Origin: Microglena sp. YARC
Taxonomy: Eukaryota; Chlorophyta; Chlorophyceae; Chlamydomonadales; Chlamydomonadaceae
DNA: 64,000 bases
Assembly (NCBI GenBank): GCA_022414725.1
Contig: CM039465.1
Location: forward strand, 43,550,560 to 43,614,559
Direction of reading: 5' to 3'
Part shown: positions 50,512 to 61,200 of the stretch, piece by piece
Position numbering within the stretch: position 1 is the stretch's first letter
How the letters are laid out: each line of letters starts with the position of its first letter
Notes under the pieces: generated by a model
Told to the model about the DNA's origin: nothing
Seen by the model: the letters and a program-made list of their open reading frames with translations, nothing else
Databases searched by the model: none
Position numbers and translations under genes: made by a program

Positions 50512-52667
50512 TTGATAATGCAACTTCCGCGAGGGCCTCCTGCCGGCTTTGTGAAACATACCAAACTTAATGGTGTTTCATGGGCTCGTGGGATCCGCAG
50601 TGTCATTGTGAGCAATGGATGCGACCGAATCCTCCCAACGGGGGTGAAGGTTCCTCTAGATTGGCTAGACGACTGCGCGCCAGCGGCCTCTGCTGCCGGA
50701 GAGGAGGGTCCTTCCGCCATCAAGGAAGTAACCCCCCCCGATCAATCCTCCAACTTTACGGTTCCTTCTCTCAATGTTCGACGCCTTTCCTCTGATGTAG
50801 AGGATGTCCTGATGAAGCTATGTTGTGTACAGACACAGATCATCCGTTGTGCATCAGACCCGCAGCCTCCTTTCGTCCCTTTCAATTATGATGAAGACTA
50901 CTCTACTACTACTGATGATGAGGAGGACTTGAAGAGTGCTACGAGTGCTGACTTCGGTGGCGTGACTCCATCTGCTGCTGCCACTCGTGTCTTTGAGACT
51001 TCCGCTGTTTCGCCGGTGTATGAGCCTGCTGATCAGCAGATGCCTAATCGAGAGCTTTCGCCTGTGTATCAGCCTCAGCCTTCGTCGGCGCCTCCCTTTG
51101 AGCCTGTTCCCCCGGCTTACCCGGAGGTGGCTAAGCCCACTTTCTTGAAGGGCTTTGCTTCTTTTTCCTCTGCATCTGCCCCCATGGAGCGTGGCCTCCC
51201 TGGCTACCACACTCGCTCTCGCGAGGCTGCTGTTTCCTCTGCACGCACCTCTGCTGCTGGTGCCTCCCTGGAACCCCTCCGCCTCCGCCGGTGGAGCTGC
51301 CTCCTGCCCCTGGCCCTCCTCCTATGCTATATACGCGGTCATGCGAATCTTGGGAGCATCTGCTCACTGGTGGATCTCCTCCGACTTTGAACTTGCGGGA
51401 CTACCGCCTGATCAACCAGGATCGACGGGATGGTGAGTCCTTGAACCGCTCTTTGTTCGGTCGGATTGATATGCAGGCTACAATGGCAAATGTTAGTGTG
51501 AAGCTGAGGCATCGCCGAGTGATGGCTTTCTCTGAGCTTGGTACCAGGTGTCGTTCTTTTCTTGGTCCAGTCACTTCTGGGATTCTGTATCCCCCAGATC
51601 ATGGTGTTTCCTTTGGTGGTACGAGGCGTAGTGATCACGAGAAGCTTGGTTATCAGTTTGTGCGAGTGCCTGTCCCTCTGTGTCCTGTTAGCCCAGATTT
51701 CGAGCTGCTTATGAGTGTTGCGAGGTCCATTCCTGTGATTAGGAACATAGACGACCAGCGCGCTCTTGACGCTGGTCTTGCTGCGGAGTATTTCATGGAC
51801 ATTCGTAGGTCCTTGGCTCCTGTCCCTTCTGCGATTGGAGCTAGGTCTAATACCCTCATTCATGGTGAGTCTCGGTGTGATCCTGCACTGTTGGGGTTCA
51901 GTGCACTGCCTCTCGAACGTCAGGAGTTCATGTGTTTAACTATGATGCTCGCGAACATGGAGGACGATATGGTCAAGGTATACCAGGACTTTGCCACCCC
52001 TCGGGATATCCTTTTGGATATCCGGAAGACGCAGTCTGATGCCCTTGCCTCTAGAGTCCCTCTCATGCGTATCGAACTTCATAATGCGCACATGGGCCCT
52101 TCTGACCGTGTTGATGATTTCTTTCGCATGGTTCGCAGTCTGTGCACTGACCTCCGCAGTGATGGACATCCTGTTACTCAGCGCCACGCCATGGAAACCA
52201 TTGTGAATGGGATCCGTTTGATCCGATTTGAATCGCAGCGGATCCAGTACGGTATGATGTTGGCTAACAGACAGACTGTAGATTACTGGTCTTGTCTGGA
52301 GGCATATCGGTCTCTCGACATTTTGAACATTGCTCTCCCCAGGTCCGACTCCAGGCATCCTGGTTGGTCCCGGGACGCTCCCCAGGTTCCTGCCAATGCT
52401 GCGTTTCAGCGTGGGCAGGGATCTGGTTCTCAGGGTTCTGGTTCCAACAAGCGACGTCTGGATTGCACTTGGGGCCCATGCCTCAGCAAGACGACCCACT
52501 CGGAAGATCGCTGTTTCACGAAGCATCCGCACCTGCGTAAGACCAAGCCTGGTGCACCGGTTACCAATCCGGTGCCCATGGCCTTGGCCCTTCCAGGTGT
52601 GCTTACTCCGCGGCAGCTGGCCTCCTTGCAGGCTCAGATTGATGGGTATGCTTTGGACAAGAAATAG
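50512..52667 (+). pseudogene. Copia gag, one frameshift, ends at TAG
   Basis: The first frame (ATG 50512, 292 codons) starts MIMQLPRGPPAGFVKHTKLN, then an acidic Ser/Pro-rich part (PFNYDEDYSTTTDDEEDL). A shift near 51250-51290 moves coding to the 51291 frame: LLTGGSPPTLNLRDYRLINQ, a capsid-like helical region (EFMCLTMMLANMEDDMVKVY and PSDRVDDFFRMVRSLCTD) and a Cys/His motif CTWGPCLSKTTHSEDRC (CX4CX5HX4C, a variant of the knuckle). It ends KK-TAG at 52665-52667, and the same frame continues without a break into the protease, so the TAG may be read through. Confidence 0.75.
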
Positions 52668-53201
52668 GAGGTACGCTCTGTCCTTTTCTCTTGCACTGCG
52701 AAATTTTCAAATGTCTGCAGCCCGAGCCTGTCTGAGGGTGTCTGGCATGTTGATTCTGGAGCTGGGATGTCAATCACAGGTGATATGTCTTTGTTCACTG
52801 TGTTTCATGCTTCTGAGACTGGGCCAGCAGTTAAATTTGGTGATGGTGTGGTTCAACGGTCTGTGGGTCAGGGTTCTATTGTGTTATGTAGTGATTGGTT
52901 ACCAACACCAATCACTTTAACCAATGTTCTCTACATCCCACACTGTCCGGTGAACCTCATGTCAGTAAATGCTGTTGCCCATGCTCACAACTGCAAGATT
53001 TCTTTTGATAGTCTTAGTTGTACTGCCACACAGGGCTCTTCTGTTCTGTGGTCTTTCCCTGCCTCCAGTGATGGTGTGTACAAGTTTGCATGTAGGCCTT
53101 GTCACACCCCTCGTGGCCGTTTGTATGGTGCTGAAAATTATCCAGCTTTTGCTCTTGATGTTGATGAGGATGGTGGAGTTTGTGATCCCTACCACTCCTG
53201 A
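52668..53201 (+). CDS. Copia protease, in gag frame after TAG
   Basis: Aspartic protease that processes the polyprotein. After the TAG the frame reads EVRSVLFSCTAKFSNVC and then VWHVDSGAGMSITGDMSLF, with DSGAG as the active site at about 52749-52763. Later VKFGDGVVQ and LTNVLYIPHCPVNLMSVNAV match the flap and post-protease blocks. It ends at TGA 53199-53201 only because of a frameshift at about 53170-53185; integrase coding follows in the next frame. There is no own start codon in context, so expression depends on gag. Confidence 0.8.
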   Translation, partial: EVRSVLFSCTAKFSNVCSPSLSEGVWHVDSGAGMSITGDMSLFTVFHASETGPAVKFGDGVVQRSVGQGSIVLCSDWLPTPITLTNVLYIPHCPVNLMSVNAVAHAHNCKISFDSLSCTATQGSSVLWSFPASSDGVYKFACRPCHTPRGRLYGAENYPAFALDVDEDGGVCDPYHS

Positions 53202-54265
53202 ATGGTTGTGGCATAGGCGGCTGGGTCACCCTGGCTATGATGCCATGCACAACCTTGTAAGGAAGGGTTTGGTTCAGAACTTACCCCTCACTCTCCAACA
53301 GGTGCAAAGACTGTCTAAGATCCCATGTGATGCTTGTCAGAAGGCAAAGGGAAAACGTATCCCTTTTCCTAAAGAAAGCAAAACTAGGATCCGTGCCCCA
53401 TTACAACGCCTTCACTTGGACATCATGGGGCCATTTAATGTTAGGGGCTTGCGTGGGGAGTTTTTATGTTCTGTGTCTCACTGACCAATACTCTGGCTAT
53501 GCTGAGGTATTGTGCTTGAGAACCAGGGAGGAAGCTCCCTTAGCAGTTCAAACTACCATCCTCAGATGGATGACTCACCTGCATGGTTTTGTTTTCAAGT
53601 GTCTTAGGTCTGACAGGGCTAAGGAATTTATAGTGAAGTGGTTCGAGGATTGGTTAGAATCGGTTGGTGCTGTGCATGAATTGTCCATGGCTTACACTGC
53701 TCAGCAGAATGCGACTGTGGAACGGTACAATGGGGTCCTTCAGAACGTAGCTAGGAGCATTCACTTAGAGTCTAAGCTCACTAAGTCCTTCTGGCCCTAT
53801 GCCTTCCTCGCCGCTTGTTACCTACGCAACCGGCTGCCTAATCAGGGTGACAAGACTCCTTATGAGTTGTTCTTTGGGGTTCTACCTGATGTATCGTTAT
53901 TGCGCGTGTTCGGGTGCCCATGCTATGTTACCTTAGTGAATGGGAAGAAACGCAATAAGCTAGACGAAAGGGCGTTATCTGGTAGACTGGTTGGGTATTC
54001 TCTGGTGAGTAAGGGTTATTTTGTTTGGGTTCCGAAGTTGCGCCAGGTGGTAGAGAGTCGTGATGTGCTCTTCTATGAACAGTTTAGCTATAACTGTATC
54101 CCTGGGCTCTCTCCCTATGATGGATCTCAGTATTTCTCTCGCACCCCTGCCGCTATCATCTGTAAAGGGCTTGATACTACTGACAATGTCCTGGGCCCTT
54201 TACCAACCCCGATTGTTGACCGCTTTACTGGTCATGGGGATGACGATGCGTCCCAGGCCAGGTAA
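53180..54265 (+). pseudogene. Copia integrase, frameshifted
   Basis: Zinc domain: WLWHRRLGHPGYDAMHNLV ... CDACQKAKGK (HHCC). Core: LHLDIMGPF (first Asp, 53410 area); a frameshift near 53462 (SFYVLCLTDQYSGYAEVL resumes); LRSDRAKEF (second Asp, 53610 area); AYTAQQNATVERYNGVLQN (Glu, 53715 area). After it, FWPYAFLAACYLRNRLPNQG and LRVFGCPCYV and GRLVGYS are the usual C-terminal blocks of copia integrase. Catalytic residues are complete. It ends at TAA 54263-54265 with RT coding in another frame. Confidence 0.9.
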
Positions 54266-55630
54266 TGATGGTGCTGTATCGCGTGCGGCGGCATTGGGCC
54301 AGGGGGAGTCTGATGTTCCTTCAAGCTCTAATTTATTCGAATCTCAGGGGGTCGCCGGGCCTTCCTCTGCGCCACGTTTCGTCGGTGAAGTCGTAGGATT
54401 AGGACAGCCTCGGGTCATAGTGGAACCTAGTACAGGTCCACTGCCCACTAGTCGCCACCCCCCGTCCACCTATTCGGATAGCTCGCGGGAGTTGTTGATC
54501 ACTTCACCCCCTGCTATACCTGGTGGTTTATACCGGACCAGGCATTGCGACGATGTGGCCGTCACAGATGATGTGAGTGATGACCTCGAACACTGGTCCG
54601 GGTCAGATACTGCGTATGGCTGGGGTGTTCCAGTGTACCCAGGCTTCGACGATTTAGAGGCAAAGGAGGCCGGCCTTGTTCAACCACGCATGAGTGCTGC
54701 GCTGGGGGCTTTATTACCGGTTACTGCTGATACTGCTGATATCCCCGCTGCCCATGTACAAGTACACTGCTTGTACGTGGGGGCTTTTATTTCTACCTCT
54801 ACTGAACTCTCTTATAAAGCTGCAATGTTACCTACCAACCCTGACAGAGATCTCTGGCTGCAGGCTATGAAGGATGAGATGGCCTCCCTCCATGCTCATG
54901 GCACTTGGGTCCTCACTCCACAGCCTCCTAGGCAGAGGATTCTATCTGGCAGATGGTTATTTGTCAAGAAACATGGGGCTGATGGTTCTTTGCGTTTTAA
55001 AGCTCGTTTTGTAGTTCGTGGTTTTCTGCAACGTCCTGGGCTGGACTACCATGTTGTATATGCCCCCGTCTCCTCTAAAGCAGGTCTTCGTGTGCTCCTT
55101 GCTGCCATCACTCATAGAAAAATGTTTGTGAGGCAGCTGGACATCAAGACTGCATTCTTGAATGCCAAGCTGGAACCTGGTCTGGACCTGTTCTGTTACC
55201 AGCCTGAGGGCTTTCATGAACTTGGTCCTGACAATGTTCCCCTTGTGTGCAAGCTGATTAAATCTCTTTATGGTTTGAAGCAGGCACCCAGGGCTTGGAG
55301 CAAAGATGTAAAGCAGGTTTTGGTTGCCCACGGTTTTACCATGTGCAAAGCTGAACCTGCTCTGTATTTCAGGAGGATTCTACTGGTGGGTGGAGCTATG
55401 TCCTGACCTATGTGGATAACTTTATCTGTGCTTTTAGTGAGCTGCATAGGTATGCCTTGCTGATCAAGGCTATGGAAGCAGCTGGGTGGGAAGTCAAGGA
55501 AATGGGTGTACCTGTCCAGTTCCTTTCATTGGACATGACTTGTACACTTGATTCTGACGGCAAGTGTGTTAAGATCGACCTCTCCCAGCACTCCTACATT
55601 GTTGAGCTGGTGGAGCAGTTTGGTCTCACG
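54266..55630 (+). pseudogene. Copia reverse transcriptase, frameshifted, YVDN
   Basis: The linker region (acidic, Ser/Pro-rich) runs to about 54790. RT blocks: WLQAMKDEMASLHAHGTWVL, GRWLFVKKHGADGSLRFKAR, FVVRGFLQRPGLDY, VRQLDIKTAFLNAKLEPGLD (first Asp), VCKLIKSLYGLKQAPRAW. A frameshift near 55372 leads to SYVLTYVDNFICAFSE. The catalytic pair is YVDN (55409-55420), not YVDD; Asp to Asn removes a metal ligand. Coding continues to LVEQFGL at 55625 and is cut by the LINE at 55631. Confidence 0.88.
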
Positions 55631-56803
55631 GATCTTCGACACCTTGATAATGGCGCCTTCTGTCAAGATTGGTGGCGTGGCCTAGATTGCTCTCTCACAG
55701 TGGCTTCCTTTGCAAGCTTATGGGCCACCCCCCCGATCTTTTGCACCATGATTGGGGTCACTCCCGGTGACCAGGAGCCTGATACCCGCACCATGGAAAT
55801 GACAATCCCCATGGCCCCAGCGCTCCCTACAATCCCAGACCCAACCCCAGACCCAGCCCAAGCCCTAGTTCTAGACCCTGATCTAGACCCTGACCCAGAT
55901 CCAGCCAATTACCCGGATCTAGACCTTGCTCTAGACCCTGACCCAGACCCCGCCCATTCCCGAGCTCTAGACCCTGATCTAGACCCTGACTTAGGTCCAG
56001 CCCAAGCCCCAGCTCTAGGCCCCGATCTTGACCCTGACCTAGATCGAGCCCAAGCCCAAGATCAAACCTCTGCCCCAGATCAGGATCAGGTTCCAGATTT
56101 GGACACAGCACACGACAACGTTCCAGATCTAGGGCTAGATCTGGACCAAGATCAAGGTCCAGATCTGCGCTAAGATCCAGATCAAGATCTAGATCTTGAT
56201 ACTGTCTCTGTCTTCATTCCTGTTGTACATGCCCAGACCAGTCTTTTGGGTTTTCGCTTTGCTTCCAGTTGTCTTTCTTCTTTTCTGGTTGCCCATGCTT
56301 TTGGCTTGTTTTTGCAGTTTCTCCCTTAGTTTGCTTCCCCTAGTTCAGTTTCCACCCTTAGTTGCCTCCTTAGTTTCCCCCTTAGTTGCCTCCTTAGTCC
56401 CCCCCCCCCCCCCCCCCCCCCCCTTTTTTCTCTTAGTTTCTTGCATAGTTTTCCTTTTAGTCCTCCTTAGTTTGCATCTCCTCTTTCAGTCTTCTGATAT
56501 GGTGACTGTTAGAGGTACCAATGTTATGGCCCCCCCTTCATAGGTATATTTTCTTAGTAGTCCTAGCCCTTCTCTTGGGCTTCCTGTTTTGGCTTCTTCC
56601 TTGCCTCTCTGGTTTGTTTGTCTTCTGTTCCCGTCCTCCTTTGTCCCTTACGTCGCCCAGGTGGTGTCCGTCCCTTAGCTGTCCCTTAGCCGTTCTTGTC
56701 TTTTTCTTTGGTCTTTTCTCCTTGGTCACAAAGGGCTAGGTTTTATCAGTTGCGCTATTTCCTGGTTTCCCCCTTTGTAAAAAAAAAAAAAAAAAAAAAA
56801 AAA
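55631..56803 (+). mobile_element. LINE 3' end inserted in copia RT-RH
   Basis: Starts at GATCTTCGACACCTTGATAA (same as 25737 in the 24.5-26.9-kb copy, to which it is nearly identical), Asp-repeat, TAA, 3'UTR with 25-nt poly(C) (56399-56423), terminal stem and 25-nt poly(A) (56779-56803). No target duplication is obvious. It is younger than the copia insertion. Confidence 0.93.
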
Positions 56804-57557
56804 CTGCTGCTACCAAGCCCAAGTTTTCAGTTCCCATGTCCAAGTGCACTGTCACTGATCCTCCTGGAGAACCTCTGGCCTCTAATAGCCAGTACCCTCT
56901 CTCTTGTGGGGCTTTGCTGTACCTGGCTACCTGCACATGGCCTGATATTTCTTTTGCTGTTAGCTACCTGTCCAGGTTTTCTGCTCAACCCACTGCCCCC
57001 CTGTGGGCTGCAGCCAAGCGCTTGCTTTTGTATTTGAGAGAACATTCTCATCTGGGCCTCACTTACACTCACAGCCCTGGTTTCTCTTTTACTGTCTTTA
57101 GTGACTCATCCTTTGCTGATGATGGGTCTGACAGGAGATCTCAGACTGGCTATGCTGTGCTTGCTAGAGGCTGCCTTGTGAACTGGATGAGCAAAAGGCA
57201 ACCCACTGTTGCTGTTAGCTCCAGTGAGGCTGAGTATCAGGCCCTGTCTCCTGGACTGCCAGGGAGGTGCAATGGTTGAAAAAGTTGAGAATTGATCTAG
57301 GGCTGCCTTGTGACCTGGTCACCATTCAGGGTGACAACTTGGGGTCCTTGAGCTGGGCCAATGACTGTCAGCTGCTCCCTCGCAACAAGCACATTGATGT
57401 CATCCATCACTATATCCAGGAGCTGGTGGAGGATGGCCAGGTGGATGTTGCCTATGTTAACACTAAGGACAACTGTGCTGACCCCTTCACCAAGCCCCTT
57501 GATCCTATGGTGTTCTGGCGTTTCATTCGCATGTTTGGAATGACTGCTTCTCCTTAA
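56804..57557 (+). pseudogene. Copia RNase H, frameshifted
   Basis: Resumes TKPKFSVPMSKCTV after the LINE. Blocks: LYLATCTWPDISFAVSYLSR, then AAKRLLLYLREHSHLGLTY, FTVFSDSSFADDGSDRRSQT (first Asp), VAVSSSEAEYQAL (Glu). A frameshift near 57250 leads to EVQWLKKLRIDLGLPCDLV, GDNLGSLSWAND (Asp), NKHIDVIHHYIQELVEDGQV and DNCADPFTKPLDP, the normal end, with TAA at 57555-57557. Catalytic residues are present. Confidence 0.9.
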
Positions 57558-57946
57558 ACCAATTTTTTTGGTTACATGTATTCTAGAATTTTGGTTACAT
57601 GTATTCTGGAATTTTTGGTTACATTTTAGGGTTTCTTTGGTTACATTTAGAGTTTCTTTAAGTTATCATTGATTGGCATTAGGTTCCTATTCCCGGATCG
57701 GGTTTCTATACCGTTGTTACCCGACTTTGATATTTAGTTGTCCTCTTATATCCACTTGGCAAATTTTAGTTCTTTGCCTTGCTTCATACCTTCCCTTGCA
57801 CCCTTCGGGTTTCATTTGAAGTTTCTCTCGATTTTTTTTCCGGAGTTCTTTGATTTTTTTTTTTTTAATTTGTTACATATAGTTCTATGTCACCAGTGCC
57901 ATAGGTGGAGTAGTACTATTGTATGTCACCTGTGTCATAGGTGGAG
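57558..57946 (+). other. Copia 3' untranslated region with duplicated polypurine tract
   Basis: No ORF of note. TTTGGTTACAT occurs four times at 57567-57648. A ~35-bp unit ATGTCACC(A/T)GTG(C/T)CATAGGTGGAGTA is duplicated (57885-57912, 57922-57949); the second AGGTGGAG lies directly before the 3' LTR and is the likely polypurine tract, though short. Confidence 0.6.
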
Positions 57947-58270
57947 TATCAGCATGTATAGCGGTGCTCTCACGCGTTTTATGACTTGGTGACTACTTAT
58001 GTACTCCCTTAGAACTATCGGCTCTCCTGAGCCAGCTTCCCGTGGGACTGAGTCATCTTGAGATGACTCAGTGGCAGCTTCCTGTCACCTACGTCTCCGG
58101 TCTGATCTGTACCCTGTTAGGTTCCTGTCTACCGCCTCCTTTCACCACAGGTGCCCCTTTATGGGTCTCCTGTGTCTGTAACGTTATCCTTGTCTCCGTG
58201 TATAGATTGGTGCGTCTGTTCCGCTGCTTTAATCTACTGTCCACTCTACCGGAGTGATTTCAAGCTGATA
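57947..58270 (+). repeat. Copia 3' LTR
   Basis: 324 bp, same as the 5' LTR but for one base (C at about 58250). Followed by target copy GTATC and SAT423 sequence. Confidence 0.95.
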
Positions 58271-61200
58271 GTATCTCAGCAGCTGACATGAAGGAGCAGG
58301 GATGAGAGGGAGGAGATGGAGGATTCTGAGAGGAAGGAGGAAGTGGGTGGGGCTCGGAAGAAGGGAATCAGGAGAGAGCTGCTTCTGAAGTACTAAGGAT
58401 GGGGGTCGGGTGGTCCCAAATTAACTTGAAGAGTATAGCCTGCCCCCCTTCAGTAGGCTGACCTCTTATGCTGACCTCTGGAGGGGGCAGAGTAGCGGAT
58501 TAGACCGCATGAGCGTCTGTAACACTCAAATGGGGCACTGAGCAGCTCCCATAGCCGCGAAATTGCAGTCGCTCCAGCCGAATTGGCCGAAGCAGCTTCG
58601 CAGCAAAGTTATAAGGCGGCCGGAGAGCAGACATTGCTAGGGCGAAAAAAGGACCTCCAGCTCCAATTGTCGCCTCAAAGCTTTGTCTACTAGGTATCTC
58701 AGCAGCTGACATGAAGGAGCAGGGATGAGAAGGAGGAGATGGAGGATTCTGAGAGGCAGGAGGAAGTGGGTGGGGCTCGGAAGAAGGGAAGCGGGAGAGA
58801 GCTGCTTCTGAAGTACTAAGGATGGAGGTCGGGTGGTCCCAAATAAACTTGAAGAGTATAGCCTGCCCCCCTCCAGTAGGCTGACCTCTTATGCTGACCT
58901 CTGGAGGGGGCAGAGTAGCGGATTAGACCGCATGAGCGTCTGTATCACTCAAATGGGGCACTGAGCAGCTCCCATAGCCGCGAAATTGCAGTCGCTCCAG
59001 CCGAATTGGCCGAAGCATCTTCGCAGCAAAGTCAAAAGGCGGACGGAGAGCAGACATTGCTAGGGCGAAAAAAGGACCTCCAGCTCCAATTGTCGCCTCA
59101 AAGCTTCGTCTACTAGGTATCTCAGCAGCTGACATGAAGGAGCAGGGATGAGAGGGAGGAGATGAAGGATTCTGAGAGGAAGGAGGAAGTGGGTGGGGCT
59201 CGGAAGAAGGGAATCAGGAGAGAGCTGCTTCTGAAGTACTAAGGATGGGGGTCGGGTGGTCCCAAATTAAGTTGAAGAGTATAGCCTGCCCCCCTTCAGT
59301 AGGCTGACCTCTTATGCTGACCTCTGGAGGGGGCAGAGTAGCGGATTAGACCGCATGAGCGTCTATAACACTCAAATGGGGCACTGAGCAGCTCCCATAG
59401 CCGCGAAATTGCAGTCGCTCCAGCCGAATTGGCCGAAGCAGCTTCGCAGCAAAGTTATAAGGCGGCCGGAGAGCAGACATTGCTAGGGCGAAAAAAGGAC
59501 CTCCAGCTCCAATTGTCGCCTCAAAGCTTCGTCTACTAGGTATCTCAGCAGCTGACATGAAGGAGCAGGGATGAGAGGGAGGAGATGGAGGATTCTGAGA
59601 GGCAGGAGGAAGTGGGTGGGGCTCGGAAGAAGGGAATCAGGAGAGAGCTGCTTCTGAAGTACTAAGGATGGGGGTCGGGTGGTCTGAAATTAACTTGAAG
59701 AGAATAGCCTGCCCCCCTCCAGTAGGCTGACCTCTTATGCTGACCTCTGGAGGGGGCAGAGTTTTTTTTTTTTTTTTTTTTTACATAGGGAGGAACCAGG
59801 AAAGGGAACATCTGATAAAACCTAGCCCTATGTGACCAAGGAAGGAAAACCAAAGAAGAAGACTAGAAGACATGGACCAAAAGTCCGCTAAGACAAAAGA
59901 TCCAAGACAACAGATGAAAAGACTAGGGGACAAAAGAACGAGGGACACAAACTAATTACTAGGAGGACAAAGGACAAAGGGCCTTCCGAGCACCACCCCC
60001 ACCCCCAATCAACACTGTTCCTCCCCAACCAATAAAACACCACTGTAACCTCCAAGAGCAACACAGAAAAAGAAGGAAAGGAATGCACCCGAAGGTCTTG
60101 CTGATCTAAGATTAAAACACTGCAGGGCATCACTCCTGTAACAGGCCAGTGCATCAGGGCATCACTACAGAGTAGCGGATTAGACCGCATGAGCGTCTGT
60201 AACACTCAAATGGGGCACTGAGCAGCTCCCATAGCCGCGAAATTGCAGTAGCTCCAGCCGAATTGGGCGAAGCAGCTTCGCAGCAAAGTTATAAGGCGGC
60301 CGGAGAGCGGACATTGCTAGGGCGAAAAAAGGACCTCCAGCTCCAATTGTCGCCTCAAAGCTTTGTCTGCTAGGTATCTCAGCAGCTGACATGAAGGAGC
60401 AGGGATGAGAGGGAGGAGATGGAGGATTCTGAGAGGCAGGAGGAAGTGGGTGGGGCTCGGAAGAAGGGAATCAGGAGAGAGCTGCTTCTGAAGTACTAAG
60501 GATGGGGGTCCGGTGGTCCCAAATTAACTTGAAGAGAATAGCCTGCCCCCCTCCAGTAGGCTGACCTCTTATGCTGACCTCTGGAGGGGGCTGAGTAGCG
60601 GATTAGACCGCATGAGCGTCTGTAACATTCAAATGGGGCACTGAGCAGCTCCCATAGCCGCGAAATTGCAGTCGCTCCAGCCGAATTGGCCGAAGCATCT
60701 TCGCAGCAAAGTTATAAGGCGGCCGGAGAGCAGACATTGCTAGGGCGAAAAAAGGACCTCCAGCTCCAATTGTCGCCTCAAAGCTTTGTCTACTAGGTAT
60801 CTCAGCAGCTGACATGAAGGAGCAGGGATGAGAGGGAGGAGATGGAGGATTCTGAGAGGCAGGAGGAAGTGGGTGGGGCTCGGAAGAAGGGAATCAGGAG
60901 AGAGCTGCTTCTGAAGTACTAAGGATGGGGGTCGGGTGGTCCCAAATTAACTTGAAGAGTATAGCCTGCCCCCCTCCAGTAGGCTGACCTCTTATGCTGA
61001 CCTCTGGAGGGGGCTGAGTAGCGGATTAGACCGCATGAGCGTCTGTAATACTCAAATGGGGCACTGAGCAGCTCCCATAGCCGCGAAATTGCAGTCGCTC
61101 CAGCCGAATTGGCCGAAGCAGCTTCGCAGCAAAGTTATAAGGCGGCCGGAGAGCAGACATTGCTAGGGCGAAAAAAGGACCTCCAGCTCCAATTGTCGCC

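Larger units (their letters stand above)
50157..58270 (+). mobile_element. Ty1/copia retrotransposon with intact LTRs, inserted in SAT423
   Basis: LTRs 50157-50480 and 57947-58270 (324 bp each, one difference). Ends TATCAGC ... GCTGATA instead of TG..CA. Target duplication GTATC (50152-50156 and 58271-58275); removing the element restores the monomer. Gene order gag-PR-IN-RT-RH is the copia order. A 1.17-kb LINE is inserted in the RT-RH region (55631-56803). The coding line changes frame about seven times. Confidence 0.95.

Noticed and set aside
50157..58270. DNA transposon because of the 7-bp terminal inverted repeats
   Set aside because: 324-bp direct LTRs, gag-pol of copia order, PBS and 5-bp target duplication show an LTR retrotransposon.
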